From JBAXTZ01 sp037129925 (GTDB taxonomy: Bacteria > Bacillota > Negativicutes > JBAXTZ01): a stretch of 64,000 bases of DNA. The notes below the pieces were generated by a model. That model made no database searches, was not told the DNA's origin, and saw nothing but the letters and a program-made list of their open reading frames with translations. The DNA is taken from assembly GCA_037129925.1 (NCBI GenBank), contig JBAXTZ010000015.1:3860-67859 (forward strand), written 5' to 3'. The position numbers and the translations under genes are program-made. Shown here one piece after another: positions 1 through 8,586 of this stretch. The number at the start of each line of letters is the position of its first letter. The stretch's first letter is position 1.

Positions 1-1177
1 CATAGCGCATGGCCATAATCTGGCTCAATCCGCACGGCTCGTACAACGACGGCATCAAGAACAAATCGCAACCGGCGTATATTTGCTGGGCCAGTTTCGC
101 GTCAAAATACATGTGAACCGACAATTTGTGCGGATACATGTTTTGGGCGTTGCGGAATAATTCTTCAAATTTCGGATCGCCGGTGCCAAGAATTACTAGC
201 TGGACATTATCATACTCCATCATTTCCCACAGCACTTGCTCAACTAACCCAAACCCTTTGGCAGCAATCAAGCGGCTTACCATGCCAATAACTGGAATAT
301 CCTTATTGACTGGCAGTCCCAGTCGTTCCTGGAGCGCCAGCTTGTTCCCGACTTTTTTCTCCAGCGTGGTTACGTCATAATTGACCGCGATCATTTTATC
401 GGTTTTAGGGTTGTACAAATCATAGTCGATACCATTGACGATACCAAACAAATCATTGCTGCGCGCCCGCAACAAGCCCTCAAGTTTTTCGCCATATTGG
501 GCTTCCTGAATTTCGTAAGCGTAGCTGTTGCTGACGGTGCTGATTATATCCGCGTAAGTAAGCCCGCCCTTCATGAAGCTGGCATTGCCATGGAACTCAA
601 GCTTGTCAGCGGCTAACCATTCATTGCCAAAATGGAGCAGATGGGTTGCCACTGTTGGCGCGCAAATACCTTGGTACTTCATGTTATGCACAGTGTATAA
701 AGTACGAATATTGGCATAGAACGGATAGCGTTTGTAATGAGCGTGTAACAATGGCGGAACCATGCCGGTCTGCCAGTCGTTACAATGAATGAGATCCGGT
801 TGAAAATCGACATGCGGTAAAAATTCCAAAATCGCCCGGCTGAAAAACGCAAACCGTTCGTAATCATCAGCATAACCATACAAATCCGGACGATCGAAAT
901 ACTCCATATTGTCCAGAAAATAAAAGGTCACGCCCTCGTATTCGTATTGCTCAATACCGCAATATTTCACTTCATGACCAAGCGGAATACCAATGTTTTT
1001 CTTCCAAACCATTGCGTTACGATACTTTTCGGGAATTTTCGAGTATTTCGGAATAACTACCCGAACATCAACGCCTTGCTTAATCAGTTCTTTTGGAAGG
1101 GCGCCAATGACATCTGCCAATCCGCCGGTTTTGACAAATGGCACACATTCTGCTCCGGCTAATAGTACTTTTTTCAT
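1..1177 (-). CDS. glgA: Glycogen synthase (ADP-glucose type), C-terminus cut by window edge
   Basis: Elongates alpha-1,4-glucan chains from ADP-glucose in the cytoplasm. About 392 codons are visible and the end of the gene lies beyond position 1. The N-terminus carries the GT5 ADP-glucose-binding motif KTGGLADV at residues 16-23. Further on come the family segments HCNDWQTG, YTVHNMKYQG, NGIDYDLYNP and, near the edge, PSLYEPCGLSQ. The ATG at 1177 is preceded by AAAGGA. It is the last visible gene of a minus-strand glycogen operon (glgB, glgC, glgD, glgA), separated from glgD by about 116 bp holding short repeats. Family identity is clear; only the missing C-terminal end is unknown. Confidence 0.95.
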   Translation of the reverse strand, partial: MKKVLLAGAECVPFVKTGGLADVIGALPKELIKQGVDVRVVIPKYSKIPEKYRNAMVWKKNIGIPLGHEVKYCGIEQYEYEGVTFYFLDNMEYFDRPDLYGYADDYERFAFFSRAILEFLPHVDFQPDLIHCNDWQTGMVPPLLHAHYKRYPFYANIRTLYTVHNMKYQGICAPTVATHLLHFGNEWLAADKLEFHGNASFMKGGLTYADIISTVSNSYAYEIQEAQYGEKLEGLLRARSNDLFGIVNGIDYDLYNPKTDKMIAVNYDVTTLEKKVGNKLALQERLGLPVNKDIPVIGMVSRLIAAKGFGLVEQVLWEMMEYDNVQLVILGTGDPKFEELFRNAQNMYPHKLSVHMYFDAKLAQQIYAGCDLFLMPSLYEPCGLSQIMAMRY

Positions 1178-1196
1178 ATATTATCCTTTCTTTCTT

Positions 1197-1290
1197 GAGG
1201 TAAGAAGTAGGAAGTAGGAGGTAGGATGTAAAAGGCATGACGTGGAACTCTCCCAACATCTTACTTCTTACATCTTACTTCCTACTTCTA
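1197..1290. repeat. Degenerate 7-bp short-period repeat, two opposed arrays
   Basis: The glgD-glgA spacer holds an array of units like AAGTAGG on the plus strand (about 1199-1225). About 50 bp later comes the reverse-oriented counterpart (TACTTCC/TACATCT units, about 1260-1290). Together they could fold into a long imperfect hairpin in the glg transcript. Similar short-period arrays with other units occur at about 6902 and 8587. Confidence 0.7.
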
Positions 1291-1293
1291 ATT

Positions 1294-2412
1294 TCAGATT
1301 ATGTAGTTTTTCTCGATGACGATCGGCATGGTGGTTTCACCCTTCATGCTTCGACCGCTGGTTATTTGCACGTTTTTATCAAAGATTACGCGATCAATAT
1401 AAGCATTTTCTTCGACGCGAACTTTTTGCATCAAAATACTGTTGCGCACCACCGCGCCGCGGGCAACGTGAACGCCACGGAACAATACGCTGTTTTCAAC
1501 TGTTCCTTCGATATGGCAACCATTAGCGATAACCGAGTTAATAACTTTGGCGCTCGACGAATATTTCGCCGGAGCTTCGGAACGGGTTTTAGTGTATATC
1601 AAGCCGTTCGAAAAATACAAGTCATTGCGAACTTCGGGGTTCAAGATGTCCATGTTGTGTTTGTAATAGCTATAGACTGAGTCAACGCGGCCGATATAGC
1701 CTTCATGCTCATAGCCATATACGCGGTAAGTGTCAAGGTTACGCAAAATTCCGTCCATCGCCAAATTGTTTTGGCCCCTGGCGATACAGTTGTCGATTAT
1801 TTCAATCAACACGGTGCGTTTCATGATATACATTTCCATTGCCAGACAATCATTATGAGTTTCGCGGGCGTTGTAAGCCATGTCAGTTACCCGACCGCGC
1901 TCATCAACTGCCATTGTCAGGGCGCCCTCTAACGGATAGTCATTGCCAACGTTTTTGTATATCACAGTAATTTCAGCATCTTTTTCCAAATGATACATAA
2001 ACGCTTTTTTGTAATTGATATTGCAAACAGTGCCAGCCGGTGAAATCACAATATATTCATGGCGGCAATTACGCAAATAGTTAATATTGGCATGGAAATT
2101 TTCCAAATCCTTAGACAGCTGACCACGGCGTTTTGCGTTACCATCAGCCGCCGGCAAAATAAACAAACCATCTTGCTGACGGTCAAGATCCCACTCTTTC
2201 CCTGAGCGAATATGATCAATCAGCGGACCGAATTTCTCCGGCATCAAAATTCCCACGTTAATTATTCCCGAATTGACCAAGTTAGACAACGCGAAATCGA
2301 TCAGCCGATAGCGGCCGCCAAACGGAATTGCGGAAACCGGACGATGTTTAGTCAATTCGTATAAATTTTCTTCGTTCTCATTTAAGTTGAGAATCGCCAT
2401 TACGTTTTTCAT
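1294..2412 (-). CDS. glgD: GlgD, glucose-1-phosphate adenylyltransferase regulatory subunit
   Basis: 372 aa. It is the non-catalytic or regulatory partner of GlgC in the ADP-glucose pyrophosphorylase heterotetramer known from Bacilli and related Firmicutes. It keeps the nucleotidyltransferase fold signature FGGRYRLIDFALSNLVNSGI near residue 31. The N-terminal GGxGxRL phosphate-binding loop is replaced by LNLNENEENL, which is the hallmark separating GlgD from GlgC. A left-handed beta-helix-like C-terminus follows (repeats around NSVLFRGVHVARGAVVRNSI). It lies 66 bp downstream of glgC in the same operon. Loss of the catalytic loop supports a modulatory role. Confidence 0.95.
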   Translation of the reverse strand: MKNVMAILNLNENEENLYELTKHRPVSAIPFGGRYRLIDFALSNLVNSGIINVGILMPEKFGPLIDHIRSGKEWDLDRQQDGLFILPAADGNAKRRGQLSKDLENFHANINYLRNCRHEYIVISPAGTVCNINYKKAFMYHLEKDAEITVIYKNVGNDYPLEGALTMAVDERGRVTDMAYNARETHNDCLAMEMYIMKRTVLIEIIDNCIARGQNNLAMDGILRNLDTYRVYGYEHEGYIGRVDSVYSYYKHNMDILNPEVRNDLYFSNGLIYTKTRSEAPAKYSSSAKVINSVIANGCHIEGTVENSVLFRGVHVARGAVVRNSILMQKVRVEENAYIDRVIFDKNVQITSGRSMKGETTMPIVIEKNYII

Positions 2413-2443
2413 ATGTTTATATACTCCTTATCATTAACAATTC

Positions 2444-2463
2444 GGGCGATTCGTGAATCACCC
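2444..2463. repeat. REP-like palindrome, copy 1
   Basis: A 20-bp near-palindrome, GGGCGATTCGTGAATCACCC, lies between glgC and glgD. A close copy (GGGCGATTCGCGAATCGCCC) lies at 28644-28663. Both are intergenic, which suggests a dispersed palindromic element rather than a gene-specific operator. Confidence 0.6.
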
Positions 2464-2478
2464 CTCCGATTATTTAAT

Positions 2479-3675
2479 CTAAACATTATCCTTGCCAACG
2501 GTGGCATCTTTACGAATTCTCGTTCCCGCCGGAATTTTTGTATCTTCACCAATAAGCACTACTCCGCCGTTATCGCCAAACGGACCTTCGGCTGCATCGC
2601 GCCCGATGATACAAAACTCGCCCAACTCGGTATTTTCGGCAACGATTGCTTTTTCGACATAAGCGCCTTTACGGACAATTGTTCCAGCGTATAGCACTGA
2701 ATCTTTTACGACCGCGCCTTCTTCGATTACAACGTCACTAAACAAGATCGAATGATCGACCTTGCCGTAAATCCGGCAACCTTCGCCGACCATCGAACGG
2801 TGTACTTCGCCAGTCACACCGACATAATGCGGCGGACGTACCGGCGATACGGAAAAGATGCGCCATTTCGGGTCATAAAGATCAAACGCCGGAATATCTT
2901 CTAACAAGTCCATGTTTGCTTCCCATAAGCTGTCCACAGTTCCTACGTCTTTCCAATAGCCTTGGAACCGGAACGCGAACATCCGTTGAGCATCGGCTAA
3001 CATATTCGGCAGGATATTTTTGCCAAAATCATGGTCGGTATCCAGAGGTGCATCGGCGATAAGATACTCGCGCAATTTGGCGTAAGAGAAAATGTACACA
3101 CCCATCGAAGCCAAGTTGCTTTTCGGCTCTTTTGGCTTCTCGGCAAATTCAACGATTGCGCCAGTTTCGTCAGTCGCCATAATTCCGAAACGGGAAGCTT
3201 CAGCCCACGGCACTTCAAAAACTGCTATCGTGCAATCGGCATTTTTTTCTTTATGGGCTGCTAGCATTTCGCTATAGTCCATTTTGTAAATATGGTCGCC
3301 GGACAAAATCAATACATATTCCGGGTCCTGGATGTCCAGAAACTCGATGTTTTGATAGATTGCGTCAGCAGTGCCTTTGTACCATTCGCCGCCTTTTTCG
3401 TCAGCATACGGTGGCAAAGTGTACACGCCGCCATAAGTGCGGTCGAGATCCCAGGCCGTGCCGGTACCGATATAACTATGCAGCGCAAACGGTTTGTACT
3501 GAGTGAGCACGCCGACTGTATCCATACCGGAATTTTGGCAGTTGGATAATGGAAAATCGATAATGCGATACCGACCGCCGAAGCCGACTGCCGGCTTGGC
3601 AATTTTTTTGGTCAGCAGCTTCAACCGCGCGCCTTGACCACCTGCTAAGATCATTCCTAACCATTCTTTACGCAT
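2479..3675 (-). CDS. glgC: Glucose-1-phosphate adenylyltransferase catalytic subunit
   Basis: 398 aa. It makes ADP-glucose from ATP and glucose-1-phosphate, the committed step of bacterial glycogen synthesis. The catalytic loop AGGQGARL at residues 11-18 is followed by KPAVGFGGRYRIIDFPLSNC, then the substrate segment VLILSGDHIYKMDY and FAEKPKEPKSNLASMGVY. The C-terminal half is a left-handed beta-helix. Start at 3675, with AGGAGGGTTTT upstream. It sits between glgB (35 bp upstream) and glgD (66 bp downstream), consistent with one transcript and a GlgC/GlgD heteromer. Confidence 0.97.
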   Translation of the reverse strand: MRKEWLGMILAGGQGARLKLLTKKIAKPAVGFGGRYRIIDFPLSNCQNSGMDTVGVLTQYKPFALHSYIGTGTAWDLDRTYGGVYTLPPYADEKGGEWYKGTADAIYQNIEFLDIQDPEYVLILSGDHIYKMDYSEMLAAHKEKNADCTIAVFEVPWAEASRFGIMATDETGAIVEFAEKPKEPKSNLASMGVYIFSYAKLREYLIADAPLDTDHDFGKNILPNMLADAQRMFAFRFQGYWKDVGTVDSLWEANMDLLEDIPAFDLYDPKWRIFSVSPVRPPHYVGVTGEVHRSMVGEGCRIYGKVDHSILFSDVVIEEGAVVKDSVLYAGTIVRKGAYVEKAIVAENTELGEFCIIGRDAAEGPFGDNGGVVLIGEDTKIPAGTRIRKDATVGKDNV

Positions 3676-3709
3676 AAAACCCTCCTGAATTTTTGGAAAT
3701 AATTATTCT

Positions 3710-5734
3710 TTACGGTAATTCGCTTATTTGCTTGGCATCGACCAGATCCTTGGCTTTTTTGACTTCGGCAACCTGCGGTTTCGCCACAATTAATTTTTCC
3801 GGTTTGACTCGTTTGATGTTTTTCGGTTTGAAAATAACTGTTGCCAACGGCGGCACGGTGATTTTTATTTGGAATGCGTCAGCATTGAAATCGTGTTTCT
3901 CGGTTTCGATTTTTTGAGAGTTTTTTATATCCGAACCGCCAAACTTCTCCCAATCCGAGTTGATAAGTTCTTCGTATTCGCCCGGCCCCGGCACATCAAG
4001 CTTGTAGCCTTCGCGCACTACCGGAGTGAAATTGGTTATCACTACCAAAAAGTCGCTATCGTCTTTTCCTAGTCGCAGATAACTGAGCGTACTGCCTTCG
4101 GCATCATTGGCATCCACCCACGAAAATCCATCCCAGCTTTGTTCAATTTCCCATAAACATTTATGTTCAAGATAAATATGATTGAGTTCACGCACATAAT
4201 CCTGTAATTGACGATGCTTATCGTATAGACACAATTTCCATTCCAGACCTTCGGCAAAGCGCCATTCCACGAACTGTCCGAACTCGCCGCCCATGAACAA
4301 TAGCTTTTTGCCAGGCAACGTCATCATATAGCCGAACATCGACCGCAAGCCGGCAAATTTACGCCAATAATCGCCGTTTTGTTTATCCACCAGCGAATAT
4401 TTACCATGGACAACTTCATCATGCGACAGCGGTAAAACGAAATTCTCGGAAAAAGCATACATCATTGAAAAGGTCAATAGATTATGATGCCAGCGGCGAT
4501 AGATCGGATCCATTTTGATATATTTCAAAGTGTCGTTCATCCAACCCATATTCCACTTGTAGTCAAACCCCAATCCGCCGATATAAGTCGGACGGGTGAC
4601 TTGCGGCCACTCGGTAGATTCTTCCGCCATTGTCAAAATGTCCGGAAACTCCTTGTGCAGTACCTCGTTCATTTTGCGCAAAAATGCTACAGACTCAATG
4701 TTTTCCTTGCCACCATAAATATTGGGCTCCCACTCGCCTTCTTTTTTGTTGAAGCTCAAATACAGCATATTAGCCACTGCATCAACGCGCAAGCCATCGA
4801 CATGGAATTTTTCCATCCAGAAAATCGCATTGGAAATCAAGAAACACTGTACTTCTGGTTTGCCGTGATCAAAATTGGCAGTACCCCATTCATTATTATC
4901 GGCACGCCATGGCACCGACCACTCATATGTAGGCGTTCCGTCAAAATAATACAGCCCGTGTGCATCCCGGCAATAATGTCCCGGCACCCAATCCATCAGC
5001 ACCCCGATACCGTTTTGGTGACACTGATCCACAAAATACATGAAGTCTTTCGGATGTCCGAAACGTGCCGATGCCGCGTAATAGCCAGTGGCTTGGTAGC
5101 CCCAGGACGCGTCCAGCGGATGCTCGTTTATCGGCATGACTTCGATATGGGTATAGCCCATCTTTTTGACATATGGCACCATATCATCCGCCAGCTCGCG
5201 ATAACTCAACATCAGTCCCTGTCCGTCATCATGACGTTTCCAAGATCCCATATGTACTTCGTAAATATTTATCGGACGAGTTTTACCGCGCAACGCTTTT
5301 TGGTCGGCGTACCACTGGGTATCACTCCACTCGTAGCCCTCAATATTTGCGACTTTCGATGCAGTATCCGGGCGTAGTTCGGCAAAAAAAGCATATGGAT
5401 CGGCTTTTTTTAATACTACACCAGTTTTGGAATGGATTTCATATTTGTACGTTGTATCAATCGCTAATTCCGGCTTGAAAATAGTCCATACTCCGGAGTG
5501 CCCCAAACGCTTCATCTCGCAATCTGGAGTGCCCAACCACTGGTTCCACATCCCGATTAAATAAACTTTATCGGCATTAGGCGCCCACACAGTAAAGCGA
5601 ACACCATCAACATCGTTTTCGCGTTTGAGATGCGCGCCAAACAAATTATATGCACGATAGTTTGTACCTTGATTAAACAGATGCACATCTTCTTGTGATA
5701 CTGGCCATTTGTCTTTCTCTTTTGTTTTCTTCAT
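3710..5734 (-). CDS. glgB: 1,4-alpha-glucan branching enzyme (GH13)
   Basis: 674 aa. It transfers alpha-1,4-glucan segments to 6-OH positions to make glycogen branches. An N-terminal CBM48 beta-sandwich (about residues 25-125) precedes the GH13 barrel. Catalytic residues can be placed: nucleophile Asp318 in DGLRVDAVANM, acid/base Glu371 in MAEESTEW, and the third Asp in LPLSHDEVVHGK. The C-terminal tail beyond about residue 615 is Lys-rich. The ATG at 5734 has a strong AAGGAGG site six bases upstream, and this is the first gene of the glg operon. Length is normal for short-type GlgB. Confidence 0.97.
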   Translation of the reverse strand: MKKTKEKDKWPVSQEDVHLFNQGTNYRAYNLFGAHLKRENDVDGVRFTVWAPNADKVYLIGMWNQWLGTPDCEMKRLGHSGVWTIFKPELAIDTTYKYEIHSKTGVVLKKADPYAFFAELRPDTASKVANIEGYEWSDTQWYADQKALRGKTRPINIYEVHMGSWKRHDDGQGLMLSYRELADDMVPYVKKMGYTHIEVMPINEHPLDASWGYQATGYYAASARFGHPKDFMYFVDQCHQNGIGVLMDWVPGHYCRDAHGLYYFDGTPTYEWSVPWRADNNEWGTANFDHGKPEVQCFLISNAIFWMEKFHVDGLRVDAVANMLYLSFNKKEGEWEPNIYGGKENIESVAFLRKMNEVLHKEFPDILTMAEESTEWPQVTRPTYIGGLGFDYKWNMGWMNDTLKYIKMDPIYRRWHHNLLTFSMMYAFSENFVLPLSHDEVVHGKYSLVDKQNGDYWRKFAGLRSMFGYMMTLPGKKLLFMGGEFGQFVEWRFAEGLEWKLCLYDKHRQLQDYVRELNHIYLEHKCLWEIEQSWDGFSWVDANDAEGSTLSYLRLGKDDSDFLVVITNFTPVVREGYKLDVPGPGEYEELINSDWEKFGGSDIKNSQKIETEKHDFNADAFQIKITVPPLATVIFKPKNIKRVKPEKLIVAKPQVAEVKKAKDLVDAKQISELP

Positions 5735-5757
5735 AAATTGCCTCCTTTCTGAAAAAA

Positions 5758-5811
5758 GTATAATGATTACCTTCTTTTATTCGACAAGTTTTCCAAAACT
5801 CCTTCTTGTCG
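5758..5811 (-). promoter_or_regulatory. Candidate glg operon promoter with inverted repeat
   Basis: On the minus strand a -35-like TTGTCG (5782-5787) and -10-like TTATAC (5758-5763) are 18 bp apart. They are overlapped by an inverted repeat CGACAAG (5782-5788) / CTTGTCG (5805-5811) that could bind a regulator. The -35 match is weak, so this is tentative. Confidence 0.4.
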
Positions 5812-5912
5812 GCAAATATTTTCTCGCGAACGGTTAACCTTCTAAAATCTATTTCATATTAACTCAAGCGGAATTTTTGCGCAATACAAAAAAACTTATA
5901 AAACTACCGCAG

Positions 5913-5941
5913 TTGACTAAATATCGCTCATCTCTTACAAT
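5913..5941 (+). promoter_or_regulatory. Sigma-A type promoter for the DHS-like gene
   Basis: TTGACT at 5913-5918, a 17-bp spacer, then TACAAT at 5936-5941, 23 bp before the ATG at 5965. The short leader carries GAGGTG as ribosome binding site. Confidence 0.7.
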
Positions 5942-5964
5942 GAATAAAAAACCGAGGTGCAACC

Positions 5965-6921
5965 ATGTCAAAATATCAACAATTCGATTTTAGCAATATC
6001 AAATCCTGTAGCATTGCCGACCGTCAAAGCAAAGTGGATATTGATAATTTTGCTTGCATACCTGCAGACAATTCAATGACAGCGTTCCTGGACAGTCTAC
6101 CGGATATTTTATTTGGTAAACAGTTCAAAGAATTCGTCGCGATTTACAAAAACGCCATCACCAATAAAAAACCGATAATCTGGATGATGGGGGCGCACGT
6201 CCTCAAGAGCGGGTTGTCGCCGCTGATTATCGACCTGATGCAAAAGAAATTAATCTCGCATTTGGCGCTAAATGGCGCCGGCGCGATTCACGATGTTGAA
6301 ATCGCCATGTGGGGTCAGACCAGCGAAGATGTCGCCGTCGCACTGCAAGACGGCTCGTTTGGAATGTGCCGGGAAACTGCCGCTTTTATTAACGATGAAC
6401 TAAACCAGCACGCTGATGATGACCTCGGCTACGGCGAAGCGATCGGCGAGAAGTTACTGCGACTAAACCCCGCCAATATTCATCTGAGCGTTGTGGCAAA
6501 CTGTGTTAAAGAAAATATTCCCCTCAGCGTCCACTCGGCAATCGGCACCGAAATCATTCAACAGCACCCGAATTTCAACGGCGCGTCCGCCGGAAAAAAA
6601 GCCGAAATTGATTTCAAAATATTTACCAATTCAGTGGCAAAACTCACTAAAGATTCTTTGGTAATCAGTTTTGGCTCGGCGGTAATTTTACCGGAAGTCT
6701 TCCTCAAAGCGCTGACCGTCGTCCGCAATCTCGGTCATGACGCGTTCGGGTTTAATACCGCGGTTTTCGACATGATCCGCCACTACCGGCCGTTTGAAAA
6801 TATCGTCCATCGTCCGACAATTCCTAATGGCAAAGGCTATTATTTCATCGGTTGTCACGAATTGATGCTGCCGTTGATATATAATTTGGTTAAGGACGAA
6901 AAGTCGAGTTCAGAGTCCTGA
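5965..6921 (+). CDS. Deoxyhypusine-synthase-like family protein
   Basis: 318 aa, cytoplasmic. Segments such as MMGAHVLKSGLSPLIIDLMQ, HLALNGAGAIHDVEIAMWG and TSEDV match the deoxyhypusine synthase-like Rossmann family. They include the NGAGAIHD segment that in that family lines the NAD/substrate site. Bacteria lack eIF5A, so true deoxyhypusine synthesis is unlikely. The eukaryotic catalytic-lysine context is not obvious here, although a Lys occurs in NGKGYYF near residue 288. It is a monocistronic gene with its own promoter and terminator. The last codons (KSSSES) are made by the start of a short tandem repeat, suggesting the stop has shifted into repeat DNA. Family call fairly firm, function unknown. 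Confidence 0.7.
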   Translation: MSKYQQFDFSNIKSCSIADRQSKVDIDNFACIPADNSMTAFLDSLPDILFGKQFKEFVAIYKNAITNKKPIIWMMGAHVLKSGLSPLIIDLMQKKLISHLALNGAGAIHDVEIAMWGQTSEDVAVALQDGSFGMCRETAAFINDELNQHADDDLGYGEAIGEKLLRLNPANIHLSVVANCVKENIPLSVHSAIGTEIIQQHPNFNGASAGKKAEIDFKIFTNSVAKLTKDSLVISFGSAVILPEVFLKALTVVRNLGHDAFGFNTAVFDMIRHYRPFENIVHRPTIPNGKGYYFIGCHELMLPLIYNLVKDEKSSSES

Positions 6922-6976
6922 GTCAAGAGTTCTGAGTTCAGAGTTCAGAGTTCAGAGTTCAGAGTCCTGAGTTTTG
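6902..6976. repeat. Tandem 7-bp repeat (GTTCAGA units)
   Basis: Repeated GTTCAGA with variants GTCCTGA, GTTCTGA and GTTTTGA, roughly ten units. The array begins inside the last codons of the DHS-like gene, and its stop TGA (6919-6921) lies within a repeat unit. Confidence 0.85.
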
Positions 6977-6986
6977 AGTTTACGTC

Positions 6987-7013
6987 GCGCAGAATTATTC
7001 TGCGCTTTTTTTT
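6987..7013 (+). terminator. Rho-independent terminator after the DHS-like gene
   Basis: Stem GCGCAGAA / TTCTGCGC (6987-6994, 6998-7005) with loop TTA, followed directly by eight T residues. Confidence 0.9.
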
Positions 7014-7080
7014 ATTAGTTTTGCAGGAAATTGAAAATATTTGCCGAATATATTGCTTATCTTATTTTGGGAGAGAGAAT

Positions 7081-8580
7081 ATGAAAAAGCTTATTGCGCT
7101 ACTCTTGATTTTGGCGCTCGCTACGACATTGCTGTCCGGCTGCGGAACCAGCGTCAAGAAGGATGATTTGAAAGATGAAGTCCACCTCATCTGGTACACG
7201 CTTGGCACCACTCCGGAAGATAATGCGCTCGTAACCGAGGAAGTCAACAAATACCTTAAAGGTAAAATCAACGCCACGATTGAATTTCGCTATATTGAAT
7301 GGGGCGACTACGACCCGAAAATCAAAACCATCACCACGGCCGGCGAACCGTTTGATTTTATGTTCACCAGCACTTGGATAAACGACTTTACCCAAAACGT
7401 CGCTGCTGGAAAACTATTGCCGCTGAACGATTTAATTGACCAATATGGCAAAGAAATGAAAGCTGCCATCGACCCGGTATATCTTGAATACACTCGCATT
7501 AACGGCATTAATTACGCCATTCCGACCAATAAAGAGCAAGGCACCATCATGAACTACGCGCTCAACAAAAACATTGCCAGCAAATATAACATCGATATTA
7601 CAAAAATACTAAAAACTGAGGATTGGGAGCCGGTATTTGCCAAGATAAAGCCTGACCACATTTATGGCTTCAGTATCGACAAGAACAACGGCTTTGTCAT
7701 GCCGGAATACGATTTTATCATCGACTCCAAATACCCCGGCGCAGTTAGAATGGATGACCCGACTTGCAAGGTAATTAATCAATTTGAAAGTCCGGAATTT
7801 ATTAACGAGTTGAAAACCTATCGAAGATTTTACCAAAAAGGCTACATCCGCCCAGATGCGTTCACAATCGATTGGGCAACAGCGATAAATGATTTTTCTA
7901 CCGGTAAATCTGCCGTTATGTTTGCCGAAGATATTCATACCGCCATAGAACTTTTGCCAAACAATGTTGATTGGCTGGAAAAACAGCGCAAAGCGCCACT
8001 CGAGCTTCAACCCTGTTTCCCGAAACCGATTATCAACACCCGCTCGTTGTCAGTATCAATGATCGGAATTTCCGCGACCAGCCAGCATCCGGAGCGGGCG
8101 ATGATGTTTTTGAACCTGCTAAACTCCGATAAATATCTCCGCAATCTGGTCGGCTTTGGCATTGAAAACGTGCATTATAAGAAAATCGATGCCGACACCA
8201 TTGATTTGTTGCCACGTTCAACAAAGTACACCACTAACCAAGGCGCATTTGGCAACTGCTTAATTCTCTACGGCACACTGGACAGCAAAACCGGCAAGAA
8301 AACTTACGAGGGCGACTACAGCATCAAGGTTAAAGCCGTGAATGCCAACAGCATAAAATCTCCATTGTTGGGATTTTATTTCAACCCCACTCCGGTAAAA
8401 ACTGAAATCGCCGCCATCGTCAACAACGCTCATGAATTCACTTCACCGCTCTATACCGGCGCCATTGATCCCGAAGAAGGCATCAAAAACTATATGGCAA
8501 AAGCCCGTGATGCCGGTATGGATAAAGTACTTGCCGAGATGCAAAAACAAATCGACGAGTGGAAAAAGACACGCAAGTAA
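7081..8580 (+). CDS. ABC-type sugar-binding lipoprotein (DUF3502-like), orphan
   Basis: 499 aa. The ATG at 7081 is chosen because GGGAGAGAGA lies just upstream and it gives a lipoprotein signal: Met-Lys-Lys, a hydrophobic stretch, then lipobox LLSGC with Cys21. The body is a family-1 type extracellular solute-binding protein (WYTLGTTPEDNALV, then FDFMFTSTWINDF, and a DUF3502-like C-terminal half with LLGFYFNPTPVKTEIAAI). It would capture an oligosaccharide outside the inner membrane. No permease or ATPase gene is adjacent: both neighbours are unrelated or on the other strand. It must work with a transporter elsewhere or as a sensor. Length is normal for the family. Confidence 0.88.
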   Translation: MKKLIALLLILALATTLLSGCGTSVKKDDLKDEVHLIWYTLGTTPEDNALVTEEVNKYLKGKINATIEFRYIEWGDYDPKIKTITTAGEPFDFMFTSTWINDFTQNVAAGKLLPLNDLIDQYGKEMKAAIDPVYLEYTRINGINYAIPTNKEQGTIMNYALNKNIASKYNIDITKILKTEDWEPVFAKIKPDHIYGFSIDKNNGFVMPEYDFIIDSKYPGAVRMDDPTCKVINQFESPEFINELKTYRRFYQKGYIRPDAFTIDWATAINDFSTGKSAVMFAEDIHTAIELLPNNVDWLEKQRKAPLELQPCFPKPIINTRSLSVSMIGISATSQHPERAMMFLNLLNSDKYLRNLVGFGIENVHYKKIDADTIDLLPRSTKYTTNQGAFGNCLILYGTLDSKTGKKTYEGDYSIKVKAVNANSIKSPLLGFYFNPTPVKTEIAAIVNNAHEFTSPLYTGAIDPEEGIKNYMAKARDAGMDKVLAEMQKQIDEWKKTRK

Positions 8581-8586
8581 CGCTTG

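Noticed and set aside
4484..5377. Long open frame opposite glgB
   Set aside because: It is fully antisense to conserved glgB codons, with no homology-like motifs and no ribosome site.
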